The notes: generated by a model from the sequence alone, not told the origin. A stretch of 64,000 bases of DNA from Pontibacter pudoricolor (GCF_010092985.1 NZ_CP048106.1:496001-560000); one strand, 5' to 3'. Shown: positions 45,374 to 56,512, counted from the first letter of the stretch. A program made the numbers and translations.

Positions 45374-47719
45374 ATGTCGGAAAAAGAAATATTTCAGTTC
45401 GAGTCTGAAGAGATAAATTTAAAAGAGGTGCTAATGAAGTACCTCAAGTACTGGTACCTTTTTGTTCTGGGCGTTATAGTAGCTGGTGCAGTTGCTTTTG
45501 TATATCTGCGCTATACTACCCCGCAGTACCGTATTAGCAGCACCTTACTGATAAAAGACGACAAGAAAGGCCCTTCCCTGGCAGAGAATGCGGTACTTGA
45601 TGATCTTAACCTGTTTCAGTCGGGTAAAAACATCGATAACGAGATTGAGATACTGAAGTCTAAAAGCCTTATGAACAGAGTGCTTCAGGAGTTGTCGTTG
45701 AATACGACCTACTACGTGGATGGCCGTGTAAAGAGTGCCGAAATATATGGTGCTTCGATGCCGCTAAAAGTGATTGTAAGTAAACTGGATTCTTCTGCCT
45801 TCAATAAGTCTATTATAATTCAACCAAAAGATCACAATGTATTCCAGATAGAGGAAGATGGCGCCGTTAGCCAGCATAAATTTGGGGAGCAGGTAAAAAA
45901 GCCTTATGGTGTTTTCACGGTAGTAGCCGGATCCAATAACGCTGAAAAAGATAATAAAGTAACGGTTAAATTCCATGATATCCGGAAAGTTGCAGAATCC
46001 TATAACCAAAAACTGACAGTGGCCCCGGTAAACAAAAACGCCAGTGTGCTCAGCCTGAGTCTTGTAGATCCTGTTCCGGCTAAAGGAGTAGCTATACTTA
46101 ATAAACTGGTTGAAGTTTATAACAAGGAAGCTGTAGAAGATAAGAACCTCATTGCAGGTAGTACTATTCAGTTCATTGATGAAAGGTTGAAGTACCTGAC
46201 CTCAGAGTTGTCTTTAGTAGAAGAGGACGTAGAGAGTTATAAGAAAGAGAATCGTGTAACCGATGTCAGCTCTGAAGCGAAGCTATACCTGGAGAAAGCC
46301 AGCGACTATAACCGCCAGTTATCGGAATGGGCAATCCAGATCGATGTGCTGGAATCTATTGAAAAATACCTGTTAAAGCAGGAGAGCGAGTTCGAACTGG
46401 TGCCAAGCACTTTAACCATTCAGGATGCAACGCTTCTTGGGTTGATCGCTAAATTCAATGAACTGCAGTTGGAACGCAAACGCTTGTTACGCATATCACA
46501 GCCAAGTAACCCCTTGGTACAGAATATCACTGAACAACTGGGCAATCTTCGGGGTAATATTCTGGAGAACCTGCGCAATATTAAGGATGGCTTGAAGATC
46601 ACGCGTAATAACCTGCAGGCCAGTTCAGCGCAATTTGAGTCACGCATTAAAGATGTGCCTAGTATCGAAAAAGATCTGATCGAAATCAAACGTCAGCAAA
46701 GCATAAAAGAGGGTTTATATCTTTACCTGTTACAAAAACGGGAAGAGTCTGCTTTGTCATTAGCGGCCACAGTGGCTAATTCACGTATCATCGATCCTGC
46801 CATTTCCGGTGACAGGCCTGTAGAACCCAAAAAACAATTGATCTACTTACTGGCTATCCTGGTGGGGCTGGGGATTCCTTTTGCAGGTATCTATATAAAA
46901 GAACTGCTGAACGACCGCGTGCAGAGCCAGCAGGATGTGAAGAAAGCGACAAATACACCAATATTAGGTGAGATTGCACACAACGATACCTTTGAAAACC
47001 TGGTTGTGACCGAGAACAGCCGCAGCACGGTAGCCGAACTTTTCCGCCTTATCCGTACCAACCTGCAGTTTGCTACCTTAGGCAAGGATAATAAAGTGAT
47101 CATGGTTACTTCAAGTATGAGCGGCGAAGGCAAGACCTTCTTCACCATTAACTTAGGGGCAAGCCTGGCTTTAACCGGTAAGCGAGTAGTATTAGTTAAT
47201 TTCGACCTGCGCAAACCGCGCCTGCTCCAGGATATGGGCTTGTCTAACGAAACAGGTGTTACAAACTATATTATAGATGAACGCCTTACTATCCAGGATA
47301 TCCTTGTTGTATCACCTGAAGTTTCAGGATTGTTCGCCATAGGATCCGGGCCTATTCCGCCAAACCCGGCAGAGCTGATGATGAGCCCTAAGGTAGGGCA
47401 TTTGCTTGCTGAACTGCGTGAGCAGTTCGATTATATCTTGTTAGATACTTCGCCGGCCGGTCAGGTGGCAGACGCTTTTACCCTGGCACCGCTTATAGAT
47501 GCCTCTGTATACATTGTCAGGTATAATTATACTTTCAAATCGCAGGTTGCCATTGTAGATGATATCTATGAGAATAAAAAGCTGAGCCACCCGATGTTAG
47601 TGCTGAATGATGCTGATATGAAGGAGGCTTATGGGTATGGCTATGGCTATGGCTATAATGAATACGGAAAACCATCTCTGAAAAATACACTGAAAAATGG
47701 GATGCGCATTGAAGTCTAA
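45374..47719 (+). CDS. Wzc-type tyrosine autokinase / chain-length regulator
   Basis: 781 aa. N-terminal Wzz domain between two membrane helices (about 28-50 and 505-525), with a coiled-coil periplasmic region, then a cytoplasmic BY-kinase domain: Walker A with K587 in SSMSGEGKTFF, Walker A' VNFDLRKPR, and Walker B LLDTSP. The C-terminal tyrosine cluster YGYGYGYGYNEYG is the autophosphorylation tail, coded by a tandem GGCTAT hexamer. It controls polymer length and export with the Wza-type protein. Confidence 0.95.
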   Translation: MSEKEIFQFESEEINLKEVLMKYLKYWYLFVLGVIVAGAVAFVYLRYTTPQYRISSTLLIKDDKKGPSLAENAVLDDLNLFQSGKNIDNEIEILKSKSLMNRVLQELSLNTTYYVDGRVKSAEIYGASMPLKVIVSKLDSSAFNKSIIIQPKDHNVFQIEEDGAVSQHKFGEQVKKPYGVFTVVAGSNNAEKDNKVTVKFHDIRKVAESYNQKLTVAPVNKNASVLSLSLVDPVPAKGVAILNKLVEVYNKEAVEDKNLIAGSTIQFIDERLKYLTSELSLVEEDVESYKKENRVTDVSSEAKLYLEKASDYNRQLSEWAIQIDVLESIEKYLLKQESEFELVPSTLTIQDATLLGLIAKFNELQLERKRLLRISQPSNPLVQNITEQLGNLRGNILENLRNIKDGLKITRNNLQASSAQFESRIKDVPSIEKDLIEIKRQQSIKEGLYLYLLQKREESALSLAATVANSRIIDPAISGDRPVEPKKQLIYLLAILVGLGIPFAGIYIKELLNDRVQSQQDVKKATNTPILGEIAHNDTFENLVVTENSRSTVAELFRLIRTNLQFATLGKDNKVIMVTSSMSGEGKTFFTINLGASLALTGKRVVLVNFDLRKPRLLQDMGLSNETGVTNYIIDERLTIQDILVVSPEVSGLFAIGSGPIPPNPAELMMSPKVGHLLAELREQFDYILLDTSPAGQVADAFTLAPLIDASVYIVRYNYTFKSQVAIVDDIYENKKLSHPMLVLNDADMKEAYGYGYGYGYNEYGKPSLKNTLKNGMRIEV

Positions 47720-47752
47720 CAATTAAGGAATAACAAACTATAGATTATAAAA

Positions 47753-49057
47753 ATGTCAAATATAGCTTTAGTGGAAGATGCTAAAATAGCTGTGATCGGG
47801 TTAGGCTACGTTGGTTTACCGTTGGCAGTGGAATTCGCAAAGAAATATAAAACGTTTGGCTTCGATATTAATGAAGCAAGGGTAAAGGCACTCAGTGAGG
47901 GGTATGATCATACGCTGGAGGTAGAAGAAGGTAAACTCAAGGCTGTGCTAACGACTGATTGCTCTACCTCAATTGGTTTATATTGTACGAATGAGCTGAC
48001 TAAGATTGAAAACTGTAATTTTTATATCATCACGGTGCCTACACCTGTAGACAAGCATAACCGACCTGACTTAACTCCTTTGTACAAGGCAAGTGAAACA
48101 GTTGGCAAAGTTTTGAAGCGTGGTGATATCGTTATCTATGAGTCCACCGTTTATCCAGGTGTTACAGAAGACGAATGTGTGCCTGTACTGGAACGAGTTT
48201 CAGGTTTAAAGTTTAATGCTGACTTCTTTGCAGGGTACTCACCAGAACGAATCAACCCGGGTGATAAGGAGCATACAGTTGCTAAGATATTAAAGATAAC
48301 ATCAGGCTCAACCCCTGAGGCAGCTGAAAAAGTAGATCAACTATACCGATCTGTAATTGTTGCCGGTACACATAAGGCAACTACCATAAAAGTGGCAGAG
48401 GCTGCCAAGGTTATCGAAAATGCACAGCGCGACATAAACATTGCTTTTGTAAATGAACTGGCAAAGATATTTAACCGCCTTGATATTGATACTGATGAAG
48501 TGTTGCAGGCAGCTGGTACCAAATGGAACTTCCTGAAATTTAAGCCGGGACTCGTTGGCGGGCATTGCATTGGTGTTGATCCATACTACCTGGCACAGAA
48601 AGCCCAGGAAGTAGGCTACCACCCCGAGATTATCCTGGCTGGCCGCAGACTTAATGATGGTATGGGTGAATATGTAGCGCATGAAGTGATCAAACTCATG
48701 GTGAAAAAGGATATTCCTGTAAAAGGGGCTAATATTCTTGTATTAGGTTTTACTTTCAAAGAAAACTGCCCGGACGTGCGCAATACCAAAGTTGTGGATA
48801 TACTGCACACACTAAAGGATTACGATACCAACATTACGGTCTACGATCCATGGGCTGAGCCAGCAGAAGTAAAGCATGAGTATGGCTGGGTTTCTGTAAA
48901 AGAACTGAATGGTACAATGGGCTGCGATGCTATTATACTAGCCGTTTCCCACGACGAGTTCAAAGCCCTGGATCTTAGCAAACTCTGCAAAGAAAACGCC
49001 GTGATCTACGATGTAAAAGGTTTACTACCTAAAGAACTTGTTGACGCAAGACTGTAA
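47753..49057 (+). CDS. UDP-HexNAc 6-dehydrogenase (TviB/WbpA type)
   Basis: 434 aa. Oxidises a UDP-N-acetylhexosamine to the uronic acid with two NAD+. [14 protein letters not shown]ossmann start, [15 protein letters not shown], and catalytic region [15 protein letters not shown] with the thiol Cys. C-terminal domain ([23 protein letters not shown]) intact. Resembles TviB of the Vi antigen. Together with the next epimerase it would give UDP-GalNAcA; the sugar is inferred. Confidence 0.93.
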   Translation: MSNIALVEDAKIAVIGLGYVGLPLAVEFAKKYKTFGFDINEARVKALSEGYDHTLEVEEGKLKAVLTTDCSTSIGLYCTNELTKIENCNFYIITVPTPVDKHNRPDLTPLYKASETVGKVLKRGDIVIYESTVYPGVTEDECVPVLERVSGLKFNADFFAGYSPERINPGDKEHTVAKILKITSGSTPEAAEKVDQLYRSVIVAGTHKATTIKVAEAAKVIENAQRDINIAFVNELAKIFNRLDIDTDEVLQAAGTKWNFLKFKPGLVGGHCIGVDPYYLAQKAQEVGYHPEIILAGRRLNDGMGEYVAHEVIKLMVKKDIPVKGANILVLGFTFKENCPDVRNTKVVDILHTLKDYDTNITVYDPWAEPAEVKHEYGWVSVKELNGTMGCDAIILAVSHDEFKALDLSKLCKENAVIYDVKGLLPKELVDARL

Positions 49058-49219
49058 CATCCAATTGTTATTTCGAAAAGTGAGAAATCTAAACAGGCTG
49101 CCAGATAGATCTCTCATGCCGTTTGAGAAGGCATAGAATGAGAAGTGAAATTCCCTTATTTAGAAAAGAGGGGAACTTTATACCCCATTTATAATTCATA
49201 ATTCTTAATTCTCCCAGAA

Positions 49220-50215
49220 GTGTACGAAACTCCATACCATACCAAAGACCTTAGCCAATACAGCTTTTTAGTAACAGGTGGTGCAGGCTTTATAGGTTCT
49301 AACATTGTAGAGTACCTGCTAAAGTATAGGGCGGGTAAAGTTAGAGTGCTGGATAACTTTGCAACCGGCTCACATGCTAACATCGAAGAATTCAAAGCTA
49401 ATTCTGCTTTTGTATTATTAGAAGGTGATATACGTGATCTGGAGACATGCAGAAAAGCATTAGAGGGAATAGATTATGTCAGCCACCAGGCTGCACTCGG
49501 TTCTGTGCCTCGTTCTATTAATGATCCAATCACCAGTAACGATGTAAACGTAAGCGGCTTTCTAAATATGCTGGTAGCAGCACGCGATGCAGGTGTTAAG
49601 CGCATGGTGTATGCCGCTAGTTCCAGCACCTATGGAGACCATCCGGATTTGCCTAAAGTAGAAGATAAAATTGGGAGGCCCCTCTCTCCTTATGCTATTA
49701 CAAAGTATGTGAATGAACTTTATGGAGATGTCTTTTCTAAAACCTACGATTTCCATATGATAGGTCTCCGTTACTTTAATGTGTTTGGCCCAAAGCAGAA
49801 CCCTAAAGGACCTTATGCTGCAGTTATACCATTATTTATAGAGTCTGCTTTAAAAGGTGAAACTCCATTTATTAATGGAGATGGCGAGACTAGTCGGGAT
49901 TTTACCTTTGTGGAGAATGCGGTGCAGGCTAATATAAAGGGCATGCTAGTAGAAAAGATAACACAGCATGAAGTAGTAAATATTGCTTTTGGTGAGCGAA
50001 CAACTTTGAATCAACTTTGGAGCAGAATTAATGAAGTTGCCGGTACAGAGATCAAAGTACAATATCGCGAGGAGAGGAAGGGTGATGTGAAACATAGCCT
50101 GGCCTCAATAGATAAAGCTATGAATTTATTTTCTTATTCTCCAAAGATTGATATAAATGAAGGTCTTAAAAAGGCATTTTATTTTTATCAACAAAAATTA
50201 GATAGCTATATGTGA
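49220..50215 (+). CDS. UDP-HexNAc(A) 4-epimerase (TviC/WbpP type)
   Basis: 331 aa extended short-chain dehydrogenase. TGGAGFIGSNIVEYLL binds NAD; SSSTYGD and catalytic YAITKYVNE (Tyr/Lys) are present. The start is GTG at 49220; there is no ATG nearby in frame. The 162-bp gap before it contains a remnant of the TTATTTCGA/GAGAAATCT repeat family (about 49069-49090). Similar to TviC, which interconverts UDP-GlcNAc(A) and UDP-GalNAc(A). Confidence 0.92.
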   Translation: MYETPYHTKDLSQYSFLVTGGAGFIGSNIVEYLLKYRAGKVRVLDNFATGSHANIEEFKANSAFVLLEGDIRDLETCRKALEGIDYVSHQAALGSVPRSINDPITSNDVNVSGFLNMLVAARDAGVKRMVYAASSSTYGDHPDLPKVEDKIGRPLSPYAITKYVNELYGDVFSKTYDFHMIGLRYFNVFGPKQNPKGPYAAVIPLFIESALKGETPFINGDGETSRDFTFVENAVQANIKGMLVEKITQHEVVNIAFGERTTLNQLWSRINEVAGTEIKVQYREERKGDVKHSLASIDKAMNLFSYSPKIDINEGLKKAFYFYQQKLDSYM

Positions 50216-50358
50216 CTCTAATTAAGTAGTGAAGCTTGGCAAAATTAATATACTTTCAAAGCCAAATACTCAAAGGCTGTGCATGATGAACGTGTCAAAG
50301 TAAGTGGAGTGAAGAATGCTGCTACTCATTTACTTACTTCAACGTTAATTTAGGCACT

Positions 50359-50586
50359 TTGGAGGATATACAAGAAGTAAAAAATGAGGTACAGACACTA
50401 GTCAAGCCGAATGAAGTAATTGTGTACAATGCAATTATTGTTGCTGCTCACAACGAGTTCTTGAAGTTCGACTATCAGAAATTTAAACGTAATAATGCTA
50501 TTATTTCCGATACGAAAGCTTGTTTGGACCAAAGTTTAGTTGATTGTAGTTTGATATTTATAAAGCTCTTTAATGAAGGTCTGTAA
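50359..50586 (+). pseudogene. Remnant of a second nucleotide-sugar dehydrogenase
   Basis: The 75-aa frame (VKPNEVIVYNAIIVAAHNEF..., NNAIISDTKACLDQSLVD) resembles only the C-terminal 60 residues of the TviB-type enzyme encoded at 47753 ([31 protein letters not shown]). The 5' part and the Rossmann domain are missing. The preceding 140 bp have no frame. It probably marks an old recombination joint at the edge of the AT-rich block. Confidence 0.6.
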
Positions 50587-50590
50587 GTCC

Positions 50591-51163
50591 ATGATTAGTT
50601 TTATTTTTTATAGGGTACTTCCTGCTATAATTTATAGATATGATAGGCATATTAAATATAGATTGAGACAAGCTTATGGTATAGCAATCTTAAAAGGGAT
50701 ATACCATAAGGGAACAAATGTTATAATACATGGTCCTGGTACTTTTATCGGAAAGAAGCAATTAGTGATTGGGGATCATGTACGTATTGGCAACAATGCA
50801 TATTTTAATGCATTAGGAGGGATAAATATAGGTTGTAATACGCAAATATCTCGTAATGTTACCATTTATTCAGCAAACCATAAATATGATGGACGGGCTA
50901 TACCATATGACGATACATATAATATGAAGAAGGTTTCCATAGGAGAATCAGTATGGATAGGCATGAATGTAATGATTCTGCCAGGTGTCACTATCGGAAA
51001 TGGAGCTATAATTGGAATGGGGACTGTTGTTACCAAGGATGTAGAACCTGGAGCTATTGTGGTTGGAGCGTCTATGCGTAAGATAGGTACCAGAGATATG
51101 GAAGAATTTATCAATTTGAAAATGAAGGATAAACACTTTGCCAAGTTATATCCTAAATTATAA
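50591..51163 (+). CDS. Hexapeptide-repeat acyltransferase
   Basis: 190 aa left-handed beta-helix O-acyltransferase of the WbbJ/LacA group. Repeats such as [37 protein letters not shown] and catalytic His in YSANHKYD. Likely O-acetylates a sugar of the polymer or a lipid-linked unit. Start at ATG 50591; the ATG at 50573 (6 residues more) overlaps the dehydrogenase remnant. AT-rich. Stop overlaps the next start (TAATG). Confidence 0.9.
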   Translation: MISFIFYRVLPAIIYRYDRHIKYRLRQAYGIAILKGIYHKGTNVIIHGPGTFIGKKQLVIGDHVRIGNNAYFNALGGINIGCNTQISRNVTIYSANHKYDGRAIPYDDTYNMKKVSIGESVWIGMNVMILPGVTIGNGAIIGMGTVVTKDVEPGAIVVGASMRKIGTRDMEEFINLKMKDKHFAKLYPKL

Positions 51164-52602
51164 TGAGTTTACTTAAAAAATCATTAGATCTGACTGCAGT
51201 CAATTTAAGTCAGCAAATTCTAAATCTTTTATTTATTTTTCTGATTTCTCATCAATATACTTCTGCACAATATGCCGATTATAGGCAAACTTTCTTACCA
51301 TTTGAAGTAGCATCGCCATTATTAACTTTTAGTTTGCCAGCGGCAATATTTTACTTTTATCCCAGATTTTCAGATAAAAGTAAGTTGTTAACATTATCGT
51401 TACATGTGATAGCTCTTACAACTTTCGTTGCTGGGATAATAATTTTTTGTGGAGGTGCAAAATGGTTATCTTCTTTATTTGATAATGAAATATCAGACTA
51501 TTTATACCTAATTCCTTTCTTCGCTTTTTTCTCAATAGGGACAACAGTATATCAAAGCTTTTTAGTGTTAAGTAATAAAACAAGCTTATTATACAGAATT
51601 AATTTGCCTATTAACTTTGTATCAATTTGTCTTTTGTTATTATGCACATACTTGAAGATAAATATAGAGTATTTAATTTACTTACGTATTTTAACTTATT
51701 GTGTAAATTTTCTCCTTCTTACTTTTTTTATTTTTAAGAGTTTTAGTTATAATTTTTTTAATGTAGATACGAAGAGCTATAAAACGATTATTGGTTTTTC
51801 GTACAGTTTAACCTTGGCTGCTATAATTGGGACATTATCTTATGAACTAGATAAAATTATTATATCTAGCTATGACTCGCCAGAAAACTTCGCTATATAT
51901 ATAAATGGAGCCTTTGAAATACCAATGATTTCAATTCTTACAGGTGCAGTATCATCTGCGATGCTTTCTCAGCTTTCACCATTATTAAATGAAAATAAAT
52001 ATAAAGAGGCTGCCTCATTATTTAAAAACACCATTAGTTTAACGGCTCAATTTATTATACCAATATTTATTTTTTCCCTTTTTAATTCTGAAGAAATTAT
52101 TCTCTTACTTTTTGGTGATAAATACCTAGATAGCATACTTCCATTTCGAATATATCTGTTGTTGTTACCTATTAGGGTTATTTTTTATGGACAAGCGTTA
52201 ATTGCGCTCGGAAAGTCAAAGATCATTCTTAAAAGAGGGGTTATTGAATTAATTATTAACTTAATCTTAAGTTTAATTTTATTTAAGATAATTGGGTTTA
52301 ATGGCGTAGCTATTGCAACTGTAATTACAATATTGATTTGGACAGTGCCATTTAATTTATATGAGATTAAGCGTGGATTTGGAGTCAAAATCCTAGAAAT
52401 AATTCCTTTAAAAAAGATTGGAAACACTATGCTAATTTCAGGAATAATATATATCCCAACGACTTTACTTATTAATGAGTTGGTAACATCATTGTTACTT
52501 GGTTTTATAATTAAGTTAATTATAGGTTGTGGGTTGTATATTTTAGTGTTGAAAAAGTTTAATCTGATAAATTATACAGCTTTAGGAAATAAGCTATCAT
52601 GA
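51163..52602 (+). CDS. Wzx-type polysaccharide flippase
   Basis: 479 aa, about 12-14 hydrophobic helices, no signal peptide. MATE/MOP-type pattern: LSQQILNLLFIFLISHQY, internal DKIIISSYDSPENFAIYINGAFEIP, and a C-terminal LPIRVIFYGQALIALGK segment. It flips lipid-linked repeat units across the inner membrane. TAATG overlap with the acyltransferase; ATGA overlap with wzy. Clearly lower in GC than the flanking regions. Confidence 0.88.
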   Translation: MSLLKKSLDLTAVNLSQQILNLLFIFLISHQYTSAQYADYRQTFLPFEVASPLLTFSLPAAIFYFYPRFSDKSKLLTLSLHVIALTTFVAGIIIFCGGAKWLSSLFDNEISDYLYLIPFFAFFSIGTTVYQSFLVLSNKTSLLYRINLPINFVSICLLLLCTYLKINIEYLIYLRILTYCVNFLLLTFFIFKSFSYNFFNVDTKSYKTIIGFSYSLTLAAIIGTLSYELDKIIISSYDSPENFAIYINGAFEIPMISILTGAVSSAMLSQLSPLLNENKYKEAASLFKNTISLTAQFIIPIFIFSLFNSEEIILLLFGDKYLDSILPFRIYLLLLPIRVIFYGQALIALGKSKIILKRGVIELIINLILSLILFKIIGFNGVAIATVITILIWTVPFNLYEIKRGFGVKILEIIPLKKIGNTMLISGIIYIPTTLLINELVTSLLLGFIIKLIIGCGLYILVLKKFNLINYTALGNKLS

Positions 52603-53831
52603 AAGTCTTAATTCCTTTAGTCTCGATATTATTGTATAGTTTTCATTTAATTAAAAATGGGAAGCATAAAAATGGTGCAATTGTAATTATTGGACTCTAT
52701 ATCACAAGTGCATTCTTCTCACTTTTTATAACTCCAGAATTGCTGGGTTTTTCAACAGAGAATAGGTATAGCCCGATATTATACCTGTTTTATTCTTTAT
52801 TAATTATTTTTATTCTTATTCCACTTAAATTTCTGCCTAATCATAGAGGATTAGTGCCAGAAATAATGCCTACTAAACTATACAAGAAAATCTTCATCTT
52901 AATGGGATTAGCTGCTATCTACTCGGTATTATATCAGTTCCCCTATGCACTTAAAGTTTTTTCGGTAGGTGCTCATGAAATAAGAAATAGTCTTAATGTG
53001 GAAAAAGAATCTGCATTACCAGTATCCATATTTACAACAATAGCGGTTGCAGTTTCAAGCTTTTATATAATATACATATTCTTGTTTTTTTTAAGTTATA
53101 AACAAGGGCTTAATATATATTACAAATTATTATCCTTTATAGGATCAGTATCATATGTAGTGTCAAGTTTAGCTTTTGGAGCGAGGGATGGACTGGTAAC
53201 ATTCATTTTGTCATTTATATTTATTTTTTTATTATTCAAAGAAGACCTATCAAAGAAATCTAAAAGGTATATATATATTCTTCTAACCATAGTCGGCTTG
53301 GTATTTGTTAAAACAATAGCAGAGTTTACCCTAGATAGGTTTGGGACTGATATTCAATATAATGATAATGATCGACTAATATTAGGATCAATAGGTTATA
53401 TAGGTCAGCAACCACATGTATTTATTGAAAATATTGTAAGTAGGACTTCCTTTTATGGAACTAGCTTAAGGTTTCCCTTAATAGATATACTAACTGGTCA
53501 GCAAAATAAAGTAATAAGAACAGTACCTCATGAATGGATGTTTGGTACTTTTTTAGTAGATTTTTATGCTATAGCTGGTTTCTCATCCCTTATTATTTTA
53601 ACCTTCCTATTTACAATTTCATTCTCTAGTGCTTTTATTAATTTTAGAACTAAGTATAAATTAGCTTTTTTGTTAAGTTATATTTTATATTTTCAGTTAA
53701 TAACTCAAGGAGTATTCTATTTTAAAATGGGAAGCTTCAGTGGAAATATTTATATGATAATAGTAATCATATTAATATATAAATTAAAAAAAGTAAAACA
53801 TGTTATTGTCAATAATAGTCCCATTTCATAA
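52599..53831 (+). CDS. Wzy-type repeat-unit polymerase
   Basis: 410 aa with about 10-12 helices and a long middle loop (about 235-300, with GTDIQYNDNDRLILGSIGYIG), as in O-antigen polymerases. Sequence is very divergent, as always for Wzy, so the call rests on topology and its place between a flippase and glycosyltransferases. AT-rich. Confidence 0.7.
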   Translation: MKVLIPLVSILLYSFHLIKNGKHKNGAIVIIGLYITSAFFSLFITPELLGFSTENRYSPILYLFYSLLIIFILIPLKFLPNHRGLVPEIMPTKLYKKIFILMGLAAIYSVLYQFPYALKVFSVGAHEIRNSLNVEKESALPVSIFTTIAVAVSSFYIIYIFLFFLSYKQGLNIYYKLLSFIGSVSYVVSSLAFGARDGLVTFILSFIFIFLLFKEDLSKKSKRYIYILLTIVGLVFVKTIAEFTLDRFGTDIQYNDNDRLILGSIGYIGQQPHVFIENIVSRTSFYGTSLRFPLIDILTGQQNKVIRTVPHEWMFGTFLVDFYAIAGFSSLIILTFLFTISFSSAFINFRTKYKLAFLLSYILYFQLITQGVFYFKMGSFSGNIYMIIVIILIYKLKKVKHVIVNNSPIS

Positions 53832-54774
53832 AGTAGAAAAAACTCTTTTTAGAACAATTTCAAATATTTCTGATCAACTCGAAAAAGAAGTCGAATTAAT
53901 TTTAATAGGGGATGGTATAGCAAAAGATATTTTCATCCAACTACAGGATAGTTATAACCACCCTAGAATTAGCATTTATAATTCTGCAAAAATGGGCGCG
54001 AATAACGCCCGTTTTATGGGTGTTTCTAAAGCTAAAGGATTATATGTTTTATTTCATGACAGTGATGATTTACTGCCTGAAAACACTATAAATTTTTATT
54101 TAAAAATAATGTTAGATAAGGGACCAGATGTCATTGTGGGAAATTTGCAAAAAATATTGCCATCTGGTGAAAGTAATAAAATCTATACTTTTACTAGAGT
54201 AGATAAAGTTGTGACCAAACAAGAATTATCTTCTAATGAGCTATATATTTTTCCTACAAATATTGTTGCCAAAGCCATCAGGAAAGAATGTATAGAAAAT
54301 ATTACTTTTGAAGACTCCTCCATGTTCCAAGATTGGAATATATCAGCAAAAGTATTTCATAATATTAACTCTTTATATATTAGTAATAAAGTAACTTATC
54401 AATATTATATTAGTGAAGAGTCGGTGAGCAGTTATAAATCAAATTCACTAAATAAGCTTGAAAACGCTGAGAATTCAATCAATGGAATAATTAACTATTA
54501 TTCTTCTTCTGCTGCTAACAATAGAATTAATAATTATTATCTACAAATTATTAAGGTCAAATTTTATTATAATCTTATTTGTAGAGCAATAAGTATTGGA
54601 GAGCTGAATTTCGCAGAGCAGATGAGAAGTAAATTGAAAACAGTAAGTTATAGTCACAATACATTTCAATTATTAAAATGCCCAAAAGTTTTGATAATGT
54701 ATAATTTGATTTCAATGAAGCCGATTTATTCAATATTTAAATTATATATGCAGAAATCAATTAAAAGAAACTAA
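53800..54774 (+). CDS. Family 2 (GT-A) glycosyltransferase
   Basis: 324 aa. MLLSIIVPFHKVEKTL start, ILIGDG, and the DxD-type metal motif FHDSDDLLP. Start overlaps wzy by 32 bp. Adds one sugar to the repeat unit at the cytoplasmic face. Donor and acceptor unknown. AT-rich with many Asn and Ile codons. Confidence 0.9.
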   Translation: MLLSIIVPFHKVEKTLFRTISNISDQLEKEVELILIGDGIAKDIFIQLQDSYNHPRISIYNSAKMGANNARFMGVSKAKGLYVLFHDSDDLLPENTINFYLKIMLDKGPDVIVGNLQKILPSGESNKIYTFTRVDKVVTKQELSSNELYIFPTNIVAKAIRKECIENITFEDSSMFQDWNISAKVFHNINSLYISNKVTYQYYISEESVSSYKSNSLNKLENAENSINGIINYYSSSAANNRINNYYLQIIKVKFYYNLICRAISIGELNFAEQMRSKLKTVSYSHNTFQLLKCPKVLIMYNLISMKPIYSIFKLYMQKSIKRN

Positions 54775-54847
54775 CATAAGAATCTTTCTAATTTAGGCGA
54801 TCTTTCTAATAAAACACGGCCTAAAATTAATTATTTTATTACGTCTA

Positions 54848-56002
54848 ATGAACATCTTAATTAATCTCATACCAATTAAGAAGGGTGGTGGTCAACAAGT
54901 TGCAACAAACTTTATAGAGCATATATCTCAAGCTTCAGATATGGGGTTTAATATATATGTGTGCTGTACAGAAAATACTGAGATTCACAGATTATTAGTG
55001 AATGCTGATATTGAGAAAGTATTTGCAGTTAATAATTCTTTGTTATCGAGGGCTGTTTTTTCATATAAGGAATATTATACAATAATATACAAACATAGTA
55101 TAGATGTTGTATATACTATGTTTGGTCCCTCATTACCTAAAGCTAAAGAAGTGCTTACTGTTGTAGGCTGCGCTTATTCAAACATCTTTTATCCAGAAGT
55201 TAATTTTTGGGAAAAATGGCCGCTAAAGAAGAGATTAATTGCCAAAGCTATTGACTATTATAGGCTTAAAACTACTCTTAATGCAGATGCCGTTATTTTT
55301 GAAAACGAAAGTATGAGGTTAAGGTCAAAAAATATTTATGACTTTCCAAGTGAACGATCCATCTTTATTAAACCTTCAGTAAGTTCTCATTTACTTAAAG
55401 CGAACTCGTTAACTATCAAAAGTTCAGAAAGAAATAATATACATTCCACTAAGCAAATCCTTTTATTAACTGGCTGGCATCTGAATAAAAATTTACAGGC
55501 TCTACCAAATATAGCTTATGCTCTAAATTTAAAGGGTGTGAATGATGTTATATTCACAGTTACAATCTCCAAAGAACATGAAGGAGCGCTAAGTCTTATA
55601 CAAGAAGCCAAAAGACTTGGGGTTGAAAATTATCTTAATTTTATTGGTACAGTATCGCCTTTTGAATTAGAGGAACTATATAAGAATTCATATGCAGTTA
55701 TGCTACTTAGTTTATTGGAAAGTTTCAGTAATAATATAATTGAATCTTGGGCAATGAAAAGGCCACTTATTATCTCTGATTTAGAATGGGCAAGAAGTAT
55801 ATGTAATAAAGCCGCATATTATGTTGATAGAGATAGTTCTGACCAAGTAGCTGCAGCAATTAAAAATTTAGTAGACGATTCTTTATTATACAATAACTTA
55901 GTAAATGAAGGAGTTAAAGAGCTTTCCACTTATCCAAGCCCAAGTGAAAAGGTGAAGTTGCAGTTTGAATTCATTAAGCGTTTACATGAAAAAGGTGTTT
56001 AA
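54848..56002 (+). CDS. Family 4 (GT-B) glycosyltransferase
   Basis: 384 aa. [12 protein letters not shown] at the N-terminus, [15 protein letters not shown], and the family C-terminal motif ([26 protein letters not shown], with the E-x7-E pair) show a retaining GT-B enzyme. Substrate unknown. The 73 bp before it have no gene. Confidence 0.88.
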   Translation: MNILINLIPIKKGGGQQVATNFIEHISQASDMGFNIYVCCTENTEIHRLLVNADIEKVFAVNNSLLSRAVFSYKEYYTIIYKHSIDVVYTMFGPSLPKAKEVLTVVGCAYSNIFYPEVNFWEKWPLKKRLIAKAIDYYRLKTTLNADAVIFENESMRLRSKNIYDFPSERSIFIKPSVSSHLLKANSLTIKSSERNNIHSTKQILLLTGWHLNKNLQALPNIAYALNLKGVNDVIFTVTISKEHEGALSLIQEAKRLGVENYLNFIGTVSPFELEELYKNSYAVMLLSLLESFSNNIIESWAMKRPLIISDLEWARSICNKAAYYVDRDSSDQVAAAIKNLVDDSLLYNNLVNEGVKELSTYPSPSEKVKLQFEFIKRLHEKGV

Positions 56003-56510
56003 AAATTTTTTAGTCTGTAACTTCGAACTTTTTGCCTCAATCATATTTGCGTTACCCAGACATAAATTATTTAATTTTGTCAAATCGAACTTCCTAAGAA
56101 TGCTTGGTTCCAATATCGGTAGTGGCATAACTTACTATCCTGGAATAAAGTTAAGCCCTGGCTCCAGTTTGCAATTAGGTGACCATGTAGATTTAGCTTG
56201 GGGAGTGTTAATTACAACGGGTGGAGGTGTAGAAATAGGGGATCGTTCTCTTATAGGATATAATACACAAATATTCTCTGCGAATCATGTTATTCCACCT
56301 CGTCCACAGCAGATATTTACTTCTGGCCACGAAAAGAAAAAGGTTAAGATAGGTAAAGATGTTTGGATAGGTGCTGGATGTATAATTTTACCTGGAGTAA
56401 CCATAGGCGAAGGAGCAGTAGTGGCAGGTGGTAGCGTTGTAACGAAAGATGTAGCGCCATTTACAATTGTTGGAGGCAATCCGGCAAAAATTTTAAAAGA
56501 AAGAATTTAG
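55986..56510 (+). CDS. Hexapeptide-repeat acyltransferase (WcaF/maltose-acetyltransferase type)
   Basis: 174 aa. Beta-helix repeats ([37 protein letters not shown]) with catalytic His in FSANHVI and end [14 protein letters not shown] at 55986 overlaps the previous gene by 17 bp. Second acyltransferase in the cluster, so the polymer is probably O-acetylated at more than one place. Confidence 0.9.
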   Translation: MKKVFKNFLVCNFELFASIIFALPRHKLFNFVKSNFLRMLGSNIGSGITYYPGIKLSPGSSLQLGDHVDLAWGVLITTGGGVEIGDRSLIGYNTQIFSANHVIPPRPQQIFTSGHEKKKVKIGKDVWIGAGCIILPGVTIGEGAVVAGGSVVTKDVAPFTIVGGNPAKILKERI

Positions 56511-56512
56511 AA

